A stretch of 35,040 nucleotides of DNA from positions 1 through 35,040 of the forward strand of contig DASXEH010000059.1 in NCBI GenBank assembly GCA_036490215.1. Direction: 5' to 3'. The notes beneath the pieces are model-generated. The model was not told the DNA's origin and made no database searches. It saw only the letters and a list, made by a program, of their open reading frames with translations. Shown here one piece after another: positions 15,701 through 25,312 of the stretch (position 1 is the stretch's first letter; each line of letters begins with the position of its first letter). Source of the stretch: JASHSH01 sp036490215. GTDB lineage: Bacteria > Pseudomonadota > Alphaproteobacteria > Rhodospirillales > Magnetospirillaceae. The position numbers and the translations under genes are program-made.

Positions 15701-16821
15701 GCCAGCGCCTCCTGGCCGTAGCGCTTGCGGGTCAGGGCCAGCACCATGCCCATGCCGAGTGCGAGCGCGAGCGTCGACGAACCGCCATAGGAGATGAAGG
15801 GCAAGGTCATGCCTTTGGTCGGCATCAGATGCAGCGTCGAGGCGAGATTGATCACCGCCTGCAGGCCAAATTGCGTGAGCAGGCCGGAGGTCGCCAGCAG
15901 GACGAAAAGATTCTCCGTCGCCAGCGTGCGCGAGAAACCGCGCAGCACAATGAAGGCGAACAGGCCGACAACGGCGAGGCACAGCAGCAGACCGAACTCT
16001 TCGCCGGCCACCGCCATGATGAAGTCGGTATGGGCGTCGGGCAGAATTTCCTTCACGCGACCCTCGCCCGGACCACGGCCGAACAATCCGCCCGAATGGA
16101 AGGCGCGCAGCGCGGTCTGCACCTGGAAGCCTTCCCCGGTCGAAGGATTGAGGAAGTGATCGATGCGCATCTGCACATGCGCGAAGGTGAAATAAGCACC
16201 GACGAGACCGCAGAGGCCGAGGATGATGGCCAGCAGCACCCAGGTCATCGGCAACCCGGCCAGGAAGAATTCGATAAAGGCTACGGCGGAGACGACTAGA
16301 GTCATGCCGACATCGGGTTGCAACAACAACAACGCCGCGGTCGCGAGATAGCAGCCCAGGGCGATGGCGCGGCCGGGGAAGTCGACCCGCAGCCGGTGTT
16401 CGGCCAGCATCCATGCGATAGCCACGGCGAAGGCCGGCTTGGCGAATTCGGAAGGTTGAATGCTCAACCCGGCGAAGTTGATCCAGCGGGTCGCGCCTTT
16501 GATTTCGTCGCCCACGACTAAGGTCAACGCCATCAGCAGCAGTGCGCCGATAAAGCCGATCGCGCCAAGGCGGCGGATCCAGATCGGCGGCAGAAGCGAC
16601 ACGGCCATCACAGTGGCAAGCGCGGGCGGGATGAAGATGAATTGGCGACGTACGAAATGGAGATGGTCGGCGCCGATGCGCTCGGCCACCGCCGGACTCG
16701 CGGCCAGAATCAGGATCGCGCCGATGGCGACCAACGCGCACAACGCCGCCAAGGTCCAGCGGTCGACGGTCCACCACCAACGGCCGATGACGGATGTATC
16801 GGTGCGGCCGAACGTGGTCAT
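15697..16821 (-). CDS. ftsW: Septal peptidoglycan polymerase FtsW (SEDS family)
   Basis: Polytopic inner-membrane glycosyltransferase that polymerises lipid II at the septum together with FtsI. The 374-aa protein has about ten hydrophobic helices. SEDS signatures include FIPPALATVMAVSLLPP, GATRWINFAGLSIQPSEFAK, LQPDVGMTLVVSAVAFIEFF, the long periplasmic loop GGLFGRGPGEGRVKEILPDA and the end motif LPFISYGGSSTLALALGMG. ATG 16821 overlaps the murD stop by ATGA. Confidence 0.97.
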   Translation of the reverse strand: MTTFGRTDTSVIGRWWWTVDRWTLAALCALVAIGAILILAASPAVAERIGADHLHFVRRQFIFIPPALATVMAVSLLPPIWIRRLGAIGFIGALLLMALTLVVGDEIKGATRWINFAGLSIQPSEFAKPAFAVAIAWMLAEHRLRVDFPGRAIALGCYLATAALLLLQPDVGMTLVVSAVAFIEFFLAGLPMTWVLLAIILGLCGLVGAYFTFAHVQMRIDHFLNPSTGEGFQVQTALRAFHSGGLFGRGPGEGRVKEILPDAHTDFIMAVAGEEFGLLLCLAVVGLFAFIVLRGFSRTLATENLFVLLATSGLLTQFGLQAVINLASTLHLMPTKGMTLPFISYGGSSTLALALGMGMVLALTRKRYGQEALA

Positions 16822-18209
16822 CGCGCGGCCTCCGCAGGAGCGAAAGACTTCACCAGGTCGCGGAACACGTCGCCACGATGCTCGAAGCTCTTGAACTGAT
16901 CCCAAGATGCGCAAGCCGGCGACAGCAGCACCACCGGATTCGGGCGCTTGTCGTCCAGGGCGGCTTTGCGTGCCTTGGTCACGGCCACATCGAGCGTGCC
17001 GCAGCGGTCATAGGCGATCTTGCCGTCGATTGTCTTGGCAAAGGCATCGCTGGCCTCGCCGATCAGGAAGGCGCGGCGCACGCGCGGGAAGAGATGGGCG
17101 AGACCGGTAATCCCGCCTTCCTTCGCCTGGCCGCCGATGATCCAATAGATATTGTCGTAGCACACCAGCGCGCGTGCGGCGGCGTCGGCATTGGTCGCCT
17201 TCGAATCGTTGACGTAACGCACGCCGTCGACCGTCGCGACCAACTCCTGGCGATGGGCGAGACCCGGATAGGTCGCCAGCCCATCACGCATGGCCGCCGG
17301 CGAAAGACCCAACGCGCGTCCGGCCGCATAAGCCGCGCACGCATTTTGCCAATTGTGCTGGCCGGGCAGTGTCGGAATGCCGCGCAGGTCGATCTCGATC
17401 CGGCCCTTCGAGCCCTGCGGATCGATCAGAATGCCGGCTGGCGCGGAAACGCCGTCGCCGCGTTCTCCTTCCGACGAGATCGCAATCGCGCGCGCGGCAA
17501 TCTTGCTGTGGAGTTTGTCGAAGATCGAACGGCTCGGCGTGTCGTCGACACCGATCACGGCCGTTCCGCTGGGGCGCAGCCGGTCGAACAGGCTGGCTTT
17601 GGCGGCGATATAACCGTCCATGCCGCCATGACGTCCGAGATGGTCGGGCGTGATGTTGAGCAACACGCCGGCATCGAAGGCCGCGCGTTCCAGCAGTTCG
17701 AGCTGGTAGGACGAGAGCTCGAGCACATAGACGCCGCCATCGCCGAGCGCCGGCAGATCGAGGGCCGGCACGCCGATATTGCCGCCCGCAGCAACTTTCA
17801 CGCCGGCCGCCTTCAGCAGATGTGCGGTCAGCGCGGTGGTCGTCGATTTGCCGTTGGTGCCGGTGATCCCAATGAAACGCGCTTCGGGGCAGGCCAGCAC
17901 GAGCAATTCGATATCGCAGAGCAACGGCACTTTGGCCGCGCGGGCGCGTTCCGCTACCGGATGCGGCTTGGGATGGGTGTGGGCGATGCCCGGGCTCCAC
18001 ATCACCATACGCGCTTGAGAGAGATCGGCCGTGTTGAGATCGACGAGCGGCACGCCGGCCTTTTGTGCGGCAGCGCGCGTTTCGGCATTGTCGTCCCACG
18101 CCCACACGGTCGCTCCCGCCGACGCGAGCGCGCGCGCAGCCGATGTGCCTGATTTGCCCAGGCCCATCACCGCCACCGTCGTTCCCGTCATGCTGGGAAG
18201 CACAGGCAT
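16818..18209 (-). CDS. murD: UDP-N-acetylmuramoyl-L-alanine--D-glutamate ligase
   Basis: Cytoplasmic Mur ligase that adds D-Glu to UDP-MurNAc-L-Ala. The 463-aa protein has the N-terminal UDP-binding motif TVAVMGLGKSGTSAARAL, the ATP loop GITGTNGKSTTTALTAHLL, the motif LNITPDHLGRHGGMDGYIAA, the central NDSKATNADAAARAL and the C-terminal SPACASWDQFKSFEHRGDVF. ATG 18209 has GAGG 10 nt upstream; ATG 18191 has no such site. It starts 7 bp after the mraY stop. Confidence 0.97.
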   Translation of the reverse strand: MPVLPSMTGTTVAVMGLGKSGTSAARALASAGATVWAWDDNAETRAAAQKAGVPLVDLNTADLSQARMVMWSPGIAHTHPKPHPVAERARAAKVPLLCDIELLVLACPEARFIGITGTNGKSTTTALTAHLLKAAGVKVAAGGNIGVPALDLPALGDGGVYVLELSSYQLELLERAAFDAGVLLNITPDHLGRHGGMDGYIAAKASLFDRLRPSGTAVIGVDDTPSRSIFDKLHSKIAARAIAISSEGERGDGVSAPAGILIDPQGSKGRIEIDLRGIPTLPGQHNWQNACAAYAAGRALGLSPAAMRDGLATYPGLAHRQELVATVDGVRYVNDSKATNADAAARALVCYDNIYWIIGGQAKEGGITGLAHLFPRVRRAFLIGEASDAFAKTIDGKIAYDRCGTLDVAVTKARKAALDDKRPNPVVLLSPACASWDQFKSFEHRGDVFRDLVKSFAPAEAAR

Positions 18210-18216
18210 TCTTCGA

Positions 18217-19305
18217 TCACCTCAACTTCAATGTCGACAGGCCGACCAGTGCCAGCACCGCGGCGATGATCCAGAAACGGAACACCACGGTGGGCTCGGA
18301 CCAGCCTTTCTTTTCGAAATGATGATGCAGCGGCGCCATACGGAAGACGCGTTTTCCGGTCAGCTTGAACGACGCGACCTGCACGATCACGGAGACGGTT
18401 TCGAGCACGAACAACCCGCCGACGATGGCGAGCACGATCTCGTGCTTCACCACAACGCTGACCGCACCGAGTGCGCCGCCGAGTGCGAGTGAGCCCGTAT
18501 CGCCCATGAACACCATGGCGGGCGGCGCGTTGAACCAGAGGAAGCCGAGGCCGGCACCCACCAGCGCGCCGCAGATCACAGCCAACTCGCCGGAGCCAGG
18601 TACGTGATGAAGCTGCAGGTAATTCGAGAACACCGCGTGACCGACGAGATAGGCGATCAGGCCGAACACCGATGCCGCGATCATCACAGGGCCGATCGCC
18701 AACCCGTCGAGGCCGTCGGTCAGGTTGACCGCATTGCCGGCGCCGACCATGACGAAGACACCGATGACCACGTAGAAGACGCCGAGTTGGACGAAGAAAT
18801 TTTTGAACAGCGGTACCGCGAGCGACGTACCGAGTTCGCCACCCTGCCGCTGCATGATCAACCAAGCAGCGATCAGGGCGATAATGACCTCAAGAAGCAG
18901 CTTCACGCGGCCGGGCAACGCATTGGAATGGCGCTTGCGCACCTTGATGAAGTCGTCGAGGAAGCCGATCAGCCCATAGCCGAGCGTGACCATCAGCACG
19001 ATCCAGACATAGCTGTTCGATAGATCGGCCCAGATCAGAACCGAAAGCACGGTCGCCAGCAGGATCAAGAAGCCGCCCATGGTGGGCGTGCCCTTCTTGG
19101 TCAGCAGATGGCTCTCGGGGCCATCGGTGCGGATCGGTTGGCCATAGCCTTGATAGCGGCGCAGCCACCGAATCAATGTCGGCCCGACCAGGAACGAGAT
19201 GATCAGCGCCGTCACCATCGCACCGCCGGTGCGGAAGGTGATGTAGCGGAACAGATTGAACAGCGCGGTCTGATCGGCCAGCGGGGAAAGGAGATTATAG
19301 AGCAT
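18217..19305 (-). CDS. mraY: Phospho-N-acetylmuramoyl-pentapeptide transferase
   Basis: Polytopic inner-membrane enzyme that moves phospho-MurNAc-pentapeptide to undecaprenyl phosphate, giving lipid I. The 362-aa protein has about ten membrane helices and the family motifs KKGTPTMGGFLIL, GFLDDFIKVRKR (the Asp-Asp pair), NAVNLTDGLDGLAIG, MGDTGSLALGGALGAVS and PLHHHFEKKGWSEP. ATG 19305 follows the murF stop by 6 bp, with GGAAGG about 10 nt upstream. Confidence 0.98.
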   Translation of the reverse strand: MLYNLLSPLADQTALFNLFRYITFRTGGAMVTALIISFLVGPTLIRWLRRYQGYGQPIRTDGPESHLLTKKGTPTMGGFLILLATVLSVLIWADLSNSYVWIVLMVTLGYGLIGFLDDFIKVRKRHSNALPGRVKLLLEVIIALIAAWLIMQRQGGELGTSLAVPLFKNFFVQLGVFYVVIGVFVMVGAGNAVNLTDGLDGLAIGPVMIAASVFGLIAYLVGHAVFSNYLQLHHVPGSGELAVICGALVGAGLGFLWFNAPPAMVFMGDTGSLALGGALGAVSVVVKHEIVLAIVGGLFVLETVSVIVQVASFKLTGKRVFRMAPLHHHFEKKGWSEPTVVFRFWIIAAVLALVGLSTLKLR

Positions 19306-19311
19306 CCGTTT

Positions 19312-20736
19312 CTAGCCTTCCTGTCCCGCCCGGTTTGTTGCTGCTTCTTCCAGTGCTTTGACAACGCGGCCCATGCGGCTGCCCGCCGAGCCTTTCACCA
19401 TCACCAGATCGCCGGCGCGCAGTGCATTCATCGCCAAGGTCGCGGCTTCTTCGGAATTGGCGCCATGACCGCCGCGGCGTGCCTCGGGCAGCGCATCATG
19501 CAGGTGGCGCATCAAGGGGCCCGCGGTGATCACCATATCGATGCGCCACTCGTTCAGCGCATCGGCCAAGCCGGCATGGAGTTGGGGCGAGGTATCGCCC
19601 AATTCGAGCATGTCGCCCACGATGGCGACACGCCGACCATGCTTACCCGCCTTGCCCGCCGCTAGAACGGCGATCGCGGCGCGCATTGAGGCCGGGCTTG
19701 CATTGTAGGAATCGTCGATGACTTCAATCTGGCCATCGCGCCACGCCAAGGTCTGGCGGGCGCCACGGCCCTTCGGTGCGCTCATCGTTGCGAGTGCCTT
19801 GCTGGCCACGTCTGGGCTGACACCGGCCGCACGGGCGGCGAGAAGCACCGCGAGGCTGTTATTGGCCCAGTGCAGGCCCGCCGCGCCGACGCGATAGCCG
19901 ATCGGCTGGTCGCCAAGCAGCGCGAACACCAAAGTCTCATTCGGGTCGACGGCAGCATCGAGCAGGCGCGCAGTCGAATCGATATGGTGGCCGAAGCTCT
20001 CGATATGAGTGACACCGGCGGCACGCGCGGCCTCTTCGAGCTGCGCGTAATGGCGGTTGTCGCGCGGCAGCACAGCAGTACCGTCAGCATCGAGGCCGAG
20101 CATGATCTCGGCCTTGGCAGCCGCAATCTCGGCGGTCGACGCGAAAAACTCCAGATGCGCGGGTTCGACGGTGGTGATGATCGCCACATGTGGACGCACC
20201 ATGCGGGTCAGCGGCGTGATTTCGCCGGCATGGTTCATGCCGAGTTCGAACACGGCGTATTGGGCTTCCCGCGGCAGACGGGCGAGTGACAGCGGCACAC
20301 CCCACCGGTTGTTGAGATTGCCTTGTGTCGCATGGGTGAGGCCAACCGAGTCGAAGGCCAGCTTCAGCATTTCCTTGGTGCCGGTCTTACCGACACTGCC
20401 CGTGACCGCGACGATCTTCGCGCCGGAACGCGCCCGCGCGGCGGCGGCCAGATCGTTGAGTGCGGCCTGGGTGTCGGCGGCGATGATCAACGGCGCACCG
20501 GCTGAGACATCGTTCGGCACGCGCTGCACGATCGCGGCGGCGCCGCCCTTGGCGAAAGCGGCGGCAACGTAGTCATGGCCGTCGTGATTGGGGCCGCTGA
20601 GCGCGACGAACAGATCGCCCGGATTGACCGAGCGGCTGTCGATCGACACGCCCGTTGCCTGCCAATCGCCGCCCGAGGCTTGGGCATGTGTCGCGGCCAA
20701 AATCTCAGCGCGGGTCCAGAGCGGCATCGCGGTCAT
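19312..20736 (-). CDS. murF: UDP-N-acetylmuramoyl-tripeptide--D-Ala-D-Ala ligase
   Basis: Cytoplasmic Mur ligase that adds D-Ala-D-Ala (made by Ddl) to the tripeptide precursor. The 474-aa protein has the N-terminal VSIDSRSVNPGDLFVAL, the ATP loop VTGSVGKTGTKEML, the motif GMNHAGEITPLTRM and VIDDSYNASPASMRAAI. The ATP loop has Gly where many relatives have Thr or Ser (GKTGTKE), a mild variation. ATG 20736 overlaps the murE stop by ATGA. Confidence 0.96.
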   Translation of the reverse strand: MTAMPLWTRAEILAATHAQASGGDWQATGVSIDSRSVNPGDLFVALSGPNHDGHDYVAAAFAKGGAAAIVQRVPNDVSAGAPLIIAADTQAALNDLAAAARARSGAKIVAVTGSVGKTGTKEMLKLAFDSVGLTHATQGNLNNRWGVPLSLARLPREAQYAVFELGMNHAGEITPLTRMVRPHVAIITTVEPAHLEFFASTAEIAAAKAEIMLGLDADGTAVLPRDNRHYAQLEEAARAAGVTHIESFGHHIDSTARLLDAAVDPNETLVFALLGDQPIGYRVGAAGLHWANNSLAVLLAARAAGVSPDVASKALATMSAPKGRGARQTLAWRDGQIEVIDDSYNASPASMRAAIAVLAAGKAGKHGRRVAIVGDMLELGDTSPQLHAGLADALNEWRIDMVITAGPLMRHLHDALPEARRGGHGANSEEAATLAMNALRAGDLVMVKGSAGSRMGRVVKALEEAATNRAGQEG

Positions 20737-22175
20737 GCGCCCAGCTCCGCAACCGCGCGGCGCGCTTCGTCGGCATCGTTGAAGGGCAGCGTCTTGTCTT
20801 TGATGATCTGCCCGGTCTCGTGGCCCTTGCCGGCCAGCAGCAGCACATCGCCGGCGTTCAATTCGCGCACGGCGGTTACGATCGCCTCATGCCGATCGCC
20901 GATCTCGCGCGCGCCGGGGCAGCCTTTCATCACGGCGGCGCGGATCACTGCCGGATCTTCGCCGCGCGGATTGTCGTCGGTGACGATCACCGCATCAGCC
21001 ATGTCGGCCGCGATCTTGCCCATCTCTGGGCGTTTGCCGGGATCGCGATCGCCGCCGCAACCGAAGACGGCGATCAAGCGGCCGGCGGCATGGGGACGCA
21101 GCGCCTTGAGCACGGTGGCCAGGGCGTCGGGCGTGTGGGCGTAATCGACATAGATCGCCGCATCTTTCTTGGTGACCGCAACGTTCTGCAGCCGGCCCGG
21201 CACGCCTTCGAGGCTTTCGAGCGCATTCACGGCCTTGTCGAGATCGCCGCCGGTCCCGAGTACGAGCCCCAGTGCGGCAAGTGTGTTCGAGGCTTGGAAC
21301 GTCCCGGCCAGCGGGAGGCGGATGCGCCGCGCCGCGCCCATGACCGAGAGTTCGATATCTTGCCCCTGCGCGGTGGGCGCGATGCGCAGCAGCTTGATCG
21401 CTTCGCCGGCTTCGCCGTAGCTGATGATGCGATGGCCGTGCGTTTGGCAGTGCGCGATCAGATCGGCCGCATAGGGCGAGTCCGCATTGACGACTGCGAC
21501 ACGGCGCGGCGGCATCACCTCGGTGAACAGGCGGCGCTTGGCGGCCCAATAGGCGTCCATATCGGCGTGATAGTCGAGATGGTCGCGCGTCAAATTGGTG
21601 AAGGCCGCCGCGGCGACCGACACGCCATCGAGGCGGAACTGGTCGAGACCGTGACTCGACGCTTCCATCGCGGCATGGGTCACGCCTTGATGGGCAAGTT
21701 CGTGCAGTGTGCGGTGAAGCGTCACGGGATCGGGCGTGGTCATCGAACCGGGCACGATCCGGCCCGGCGCGTTCAGGCCCAGCGTACCGAGACTCGCCGC
21801 CGGCAGGCCCAGCTTCGCCCAAATCTGCCGCGTGAAGTTGACGATCGAGGTCTTACCGTTGGTTCCGGTGACGGCGACGATGGTTTCGGGTTGCTGCCCG
21901 TAGAAGCGGGCCGCGGCCTGTGCGAAGCGGCGGCGCGGATTGGTATCGGTCACCAGCATGACGTTCGCGTCGGTCAGGCCCGTGCCCATCGGCGCGAGCA
22001 CAGCGCGTGCGCCGCGTTTCAGCGCGTCGGCAATGAAATCACGGCCATCGACGCGGTTGCCGGGCAGCGCCGCGAACAGGTCGCCCGGGCGCACCTGACG
22101 CGAATCGGCGGTCAGCCCGCCGATCTCAGGGTCCTCAGCCAGTAAGGGAACAAGCAACTCACTCAACCGCGGCAA
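20733..22175 (-). CDS. murE: UDP-MurNAc-L-Ala-D-Glu--meso-diaminopimelate ligase
   Basis: Cytoplasmic Mur ligase that adds the third peptide residue. The DNPR motif (VIVTDDNPRGEDP) marks the meso-diaminopimelate-specific type, as expected for a Gram-negative wall. Other motifs: GLTADSRQVRPGDLFAALPG, VTGTNGKTSIVNFTRQIW, NLTRDHLDYHADMDAYW and VYVDYAHTPDAL-like IYVDYAHTPDALATVL. The 480-aa frame starts at TTG 22175, supported by GAGGAAGG 6 nt upstream; it overlaps ftsI by 17 bp. A second in-frame TTG lies 9 bp further on. Confidence 0.95.
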   Translation of the reverse strand: MPRLSELLVPLLAEDPEIGGLTADSRQVRPGDLFAALPGNRVDGRDFIADALKRGARAVLAPMGTGLTDANVMLVTDTNPRRRFAQAAARFYGQQPETIVAVTGTNGKTSIVNFTRQIWAKLGLPAASLGTLGLNAPGRIVPGSMTTPDPVTLHRTLHELAHQGVTHAAMEASSHGLDQFRLDGVSVAAAAFTNLTRDHLDYHADMDAYWAAKRRLFTEVMPPRRVAVVNADSPYAADLIAHCQTHGHRIISYGEAGEAIKLLRIAPTAQGQDIELSVMGAARRIRLPLAGTFQASNTLAALGLVLGTGGDLDKAVNALESLEGVPGRLQNVAVTKKDAAIYVDYAHTPDALATVLKALRPHAAGRLIAVFGCGGDRDPGKRPEMGKIAADMADAVIVTDDNPRGEDPAVIRAAVMKGCPGAREIGDRHEAIVTAVRELNAGDVLLLAGKGHETGQIIKDKTLPFNDADEARRAVAELGA

Positions 22176-23919
22176 GCGACACCTTCCTCACCGGGGATTG
22201 AGATTGAGCGGACTTGGGCGCCGCCGCTTCGGCAACGCGCTGCTTGCTGCCGTCGTCGGGCGAGCCAATGGGTTGGACGCCAAGCATCGGACCAATCTGC
22301 GCCACGATGCGGCCGACGGCAGGCGCCGCTGTGAAGCCGGCAGTGGCAAAGCCGTAACTTTCCTTGTTGCCATGCGGTTCATCGATCATCGCTAGCACGA
22401 CATAGCGCGGATTGCTCACCGGAAATGTGGCAATGAAGGACGACAAGTTGAGTTTGTGATGGTAGCCGCCGACGCCGGCTTTTTCGGCCGTGCCGGTCTT
22501 GCCGCCAACTTCATAACCGGGCACATCGGCCTTCTTGCCGGTGCCTTCGGTGACGATCATGCGCATGATGTCGAGCATCGCGCGCGAGGTCGCCGGCTTG
22601 ATCACCTGCACGCCGGGCACGGGCTCACCGGGCGTGCGCGCCAACAGCGTCGCCGGATGCAGCACGCCGCCATCGACGATCGCGCTGACGCCTTGCACGA
22701 GTTGCACCGGGCTCACCGCCATACCGTGGCCGTACGCGATGGTCATCGTGTTGATCTCGCGCCAGGGATTGGGCACCAGCGGTGCGCCGACCTCCGGTAC
22801 TTCGACCGAAGCGGAATGCAGCAGGCCGAAGCGGCCGAGATAGTCTTTCTGGCGATCGGTTCCGAGATCGAGCGCCATCTTGGCAGCGCCGATATTCGAC
22901 GAGTAGATCAGGATTTCCGGCACCGACAGCCAGCGGTTTTGCGGGTCGTGGTCGAAAATCTCGAACCGCGCCACATGGATCGGATGGGTGGCGTCATAGG
23001 TGCTGGTCGGCGTGGCCACACCGGCATCGATGCACGCAGCTGCGTCGAACAGCTTGAACACGCTGCCCATCTCATAGACGCCGAGGGTGGCGCGGTCGAA
23101 CATCGCTTCGGGCGTCGCGCCGGCCATCGTGTTGGGGTCGAAATCGGGCAGCGACACCATGCCCAGCAATTCACCGGTGCGGATGTCCATCACCATGCCG
23201 GTGGCGCCGATCGCATTGAAATCGGCAACCGTCTTGGCCAGCTCGTCGCGCAGCACCGTCTGGACGCGCACATCGAGCGCCAGACGCAGCGGTTCGCGGC
23301 GGGTATCGAGTTCCTTGTCGAACTTCTTCTCGACGCCGGCGACACCTTTGCCGTCGAGATCGGTCAGGCCGACGACATGAGCGGCCAGGTCGCCTTGCGG
23401 ATAGACGCGCTTCTGATCCTGCTCGAAATACAGGCCCGGAATGCCGAGCGCGTTGACGTCGTAGACCTGCTTCGGCGTCAGGTTGCGCTTGAGATAGACG
23501 AAGCCGCGATCCGAGGCGAACTTGCCCTGCAGTTCCTCGGCGTTGAGATCGGGCAGAACCTGGGCCACGGCTTTAGCGGCGGTGGCAGGATCCTGAATCT
23601 CTTTCGGATGCGCGTAAAGCGAGTCCATCGGCAGGCTGGTGGCCAGCAACACGCCGTTGCGATCCACGATATCGGCTCGCATCTGGGTGTCTTCGTCGGT
23701 TTTGGCTTGGGCCGCGCGCGGCACACCGCCGTCGCGCAGGATCGTCACATTCACCATCTGCCCACCGATGACAGAAAAAGCGAGCAGGAATATGGCGCCA
23801 GCAACGATCAGGCGCGCACGACCGGTGTCGATCGCGCGCTTCTTGACGCCTTCGAGATGCAGAGTTTCGCTTGGCGCCGAACCGGTGCGGCGGAAGGGAG
23901 CACGGGGAAGGCGGATCAT
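22159..23919 (-). CDS. ftsI: Septal peptidoglycan transpeptidase FtsI (penicillin-binding protein 3)
   Basis: Class B penicillin-binding protein that cross-links septal peptidoglycan, paired with FtsW. The 586-aa protein has a basic N-terminal tail, one membrane helix at about 37-57, a pedestal domain (RADIVDRNGVLLATSLPMDS) and the transpeptidase triad: S286-V-F-K289, S340-S-N342 and K474-T-G476. The serine is the beta-lactam target. ATG 23919 overlaps the ftsL stop by ATGA, and its own stop overlaps murE. An extension after the catalytic domain (about 540-586) is Ser/Ala-rich. Confidence 0.97.
   Translation of the reverse strand: MIRLPRAPFRRTGSAPSETLHLEGVKKRAIDTGRARLIVAGAIFLLAFSVIGGQMVNVTILRDGGVPRAAQAKTDEDTQMRADIVDRNGVLLATSLPMDSLYAHPKEIQDPATAAKAVAQVLPDLNAEELQGKFASDRGFVYLKRNLTPKQVYDVNALGIPGLYFEQDQKRVYPQGDLAAHVVGLTDLDGKGVAGVEKKFDKELDTRREPLRLALDVRVQTVLRDELAKTVADFNAIGATGMVMDIRTGELLGMVSLPDFDPNTMAGATPEAMFDRATLGVYEMGSVFKLFDAAACIDAGVATPTSTYDATHPIHVARFEIFDHDPQNRWLSVPEILIYSSNIGAAKMALDLGTDRQKDYLGRFGLLHSASVEVPEVGAPLVPNPWREINTMTIAYGHGMAVSPVQLVQGVSAIVDGGVLHPATLLARTPGEPVPGVQVIKPATSRAMLDIMRMIVTEGTGKKADVPGYEVGGKTGTAEKAGVGGYHHKLNLSSFIATFPVSNPRYVVLAMIDEPHGNKESYGFATAGFTAAPAVGRIVAQIGPMLGVQPIGSPDDGSKQRVAEAAAPKSAQSQSPVRKVSLAAVE
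22182..22189 (-). promoter_or_regulatory. murE ribosome binding site supporting a TTG start
   Basis: GAGGAAGG on the minus strand, 6 nt before TTG 22175 and within ftsI. No ATG or GTG lies near in the murE frame, so this site supports initiation at the rare codon. Confidence 0.55.
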
Positions 23920-24341
23920 GGATGCTTGCTCCTGGGCGGATCGTTCAGCGCAGCAATAGCCGCGGCAATGGGATCGTCGGCGGCGGCAACCTTGGCCGCC
24001 TTATGAACATTGGCAGGATTGGCCAGCGGCGCGGTCGACGCGGCCGGGCCCGGCACAGGATTTTGATCAGGCATCGGCACCTGATCGAAAGAAACGATTT
24101 GGCGCGGTGTCACCGGATGCATGGCCAGGAGACGCTCCGCCTCGTCGCGCAGGTGAACCGGGTCGTTGAGATAGCTCCACTCGGCTTTCAGCACGTGGAT
24201 TGACTCGCGCGTATCCACGATCTGCTTCTGAAGCGCGACGAGGTGCTGTCCTTGGCTCTCGACTCGCATTTTAACGAAATAGAGACCAGCGCCGGCGATG
24301 ATCGGCAGGATGACCCAGGCCGTGGCTGTGGCGAGCCTCAT
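23916..24341 (-). CDS. ftsL: Cell division protein FtsL
   Basis: Small bitopic divisome protein that acts with FtsQ and FtsB-like partners to activate FtsW/FtsI. The 141-aa protein has a short cytoplasmic end, one membrane helix at about 5-24 (ATAWVILPIIAGAGLYF), a coiled coil at about 28-55 (QHLVALQKQIVDTRESIHVL) and the typical motif AEWSYLNDPVHLRDEAERLL. The C-terminal 45 residues are Ala/Pro-rich and less defined. ATG 24341 overlaps the rsmH stop by ATGA. Confidence 0.93.
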   Translation of the reverse strand: MRLATATAWVILPIIAGAGLYFVKMRVESQGQHLVALQKQIVDTRESIHVLKAEWSYLNDPVHLRDEAERLLAMHPVTPRQIVSFDQVPMPDQNPVPGPAASTAPLANPANVHKAAKVAAADDPIAAAIAALNDPPRSKHP

Positions 24342-25312
24342 GCGTGGCCTCCCCCAGAATCCTGGGCGTCGTCCCAGGCAGGTGCGGCGGTTCGTTCGGC
24401 AACGCGCAGATGCGCCGAGCGGGCGCGAGGATTGGCGGCCACTTCGGCTTCGGTCGGCGCAATCGGCTTCTTTTCGACCAACGTGAAAGAAGGGGCGCGA
24501 CCCGCGGCCATGGGAGGAAGATGGCGACTGGGCCGCGCCTGGGCGGAACTACGCCGCCGAAGGAAATCCTTTACCGCGCGATCTTCGAGAGAATGGAAAG
24601 AGACAACGGCCAGCCGTCCGCCGGCGTGCAGCAGGCGCTCGGCCGCCGACAACCCGCGATCGAGCTCGCCCAGTTCGTCATTCACATAGATGCGTAGAGC
24701 CTGGAAGGTGCGCGTGGACGGGTCAATGCCGTCGCGCGAGCGTGGCACGGCGCCGCGCACCACATTGGCCAAGCCGAAGGTTGTGGTGATCGGTTCGGCC
24801 TTGCGGGCGGCGACAATGGCGCGGGCCACGCGGCGCGAATGCCGTTCATCGCCCAGGCGCCAGATGATGTCGGCCAGTTCTTCCTCGGGCAATTCGTTGA
24901 CGGCATCGGCGGCGGTCGGGCCGGCCTTTTCCATGCGCATGTCGAGCGGCGCGTCGTGGCGGAATGAGAAACCGCGCTCCGGCTCATCCAATTGCATCGA
25001 CGAGACACCGAGATCGAGCGCCACGCCGTCGACGGCGCTGACGCCACGCTCGGCCAGCAATTCGTCCATCGTGCCGAAGCGGCCTTCGATCACAGTCAGG
25101 CGGTCGCCCATCTCACTCTGCAGCTTGGCGGAGCGGGCCACTTGGTCTGGGTCGCGATCGATCCCGTAGACGCGGCAGGACGCGGCGTTGAGCAAAGCGC
25201 GGGAATAGCCGCCGGCGCCGAAGGTGCCGTCGACGATGATCGATCCCGGGCGGGGAGCAAGTGCCGCCACCACCTCGGCCAGCAGGACCGGGGTGTGCGG
25301 GGCGGAGCTCAT
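24338..25312 (-). CDS. rsmH: 16S rRNA (cytosine1402-N4)-methyltransferase
   Basis: SAM-dependent methyltransferase (older name MraW) that methylates C1402 in the decoding centre of 16S rRNA. The 324-aa protein has the N-terminal HTPVLLAEVVAALAPRPG, the SAM motif IIVDGTFGAGGYSRALL, ALDLGVSSMQLDEPERGFSF, RTFQALRIYVNDELGELD and VVSFHSLEDRAVKDFLRR. ATG 25312 overlaps the mraZ stop by ATGA. A longer frame to 25477 adds only out-of-frame mraZ. Confidence 0.97.
   Translation of the reverse strand: MSSAPHTPVLLAEVVAALAPRPGSIIVDGTFGAGGYSRALLNAASCRVYGIDRDPDQVARSAKLQSEMGDRLTVIEGRFGTMDELLAERGVSAVDGVALDLGVSSMQLDEPERGFSFRHDAPLDMRMEKAGPTAADAVNELPEEELADIIWRLGDERHSRRVARAIVAARKAEPITTTFGLANVVRGAVPRSRDGIDPSTRTFQALRIYVNDELGELDRGLSAAERLLHAGGRLAVVSFHSLEDRAVKDFLRRRSSAQARPSRHLPPMAAGRAPSFTLVEKKPIAPTEAEVAANPRARSAHLRVAERTAAPAWDDAQDSGGGHA

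Noticed and set aside
20655..24006. Plus-strand frames of about 500 codons opposite murE and ftsI
   Set aside because: Both strands are open only because of high GC. The protein sequences are Arg/His/Gly-rich without domains, while the minus-strand genes are unmistakable.
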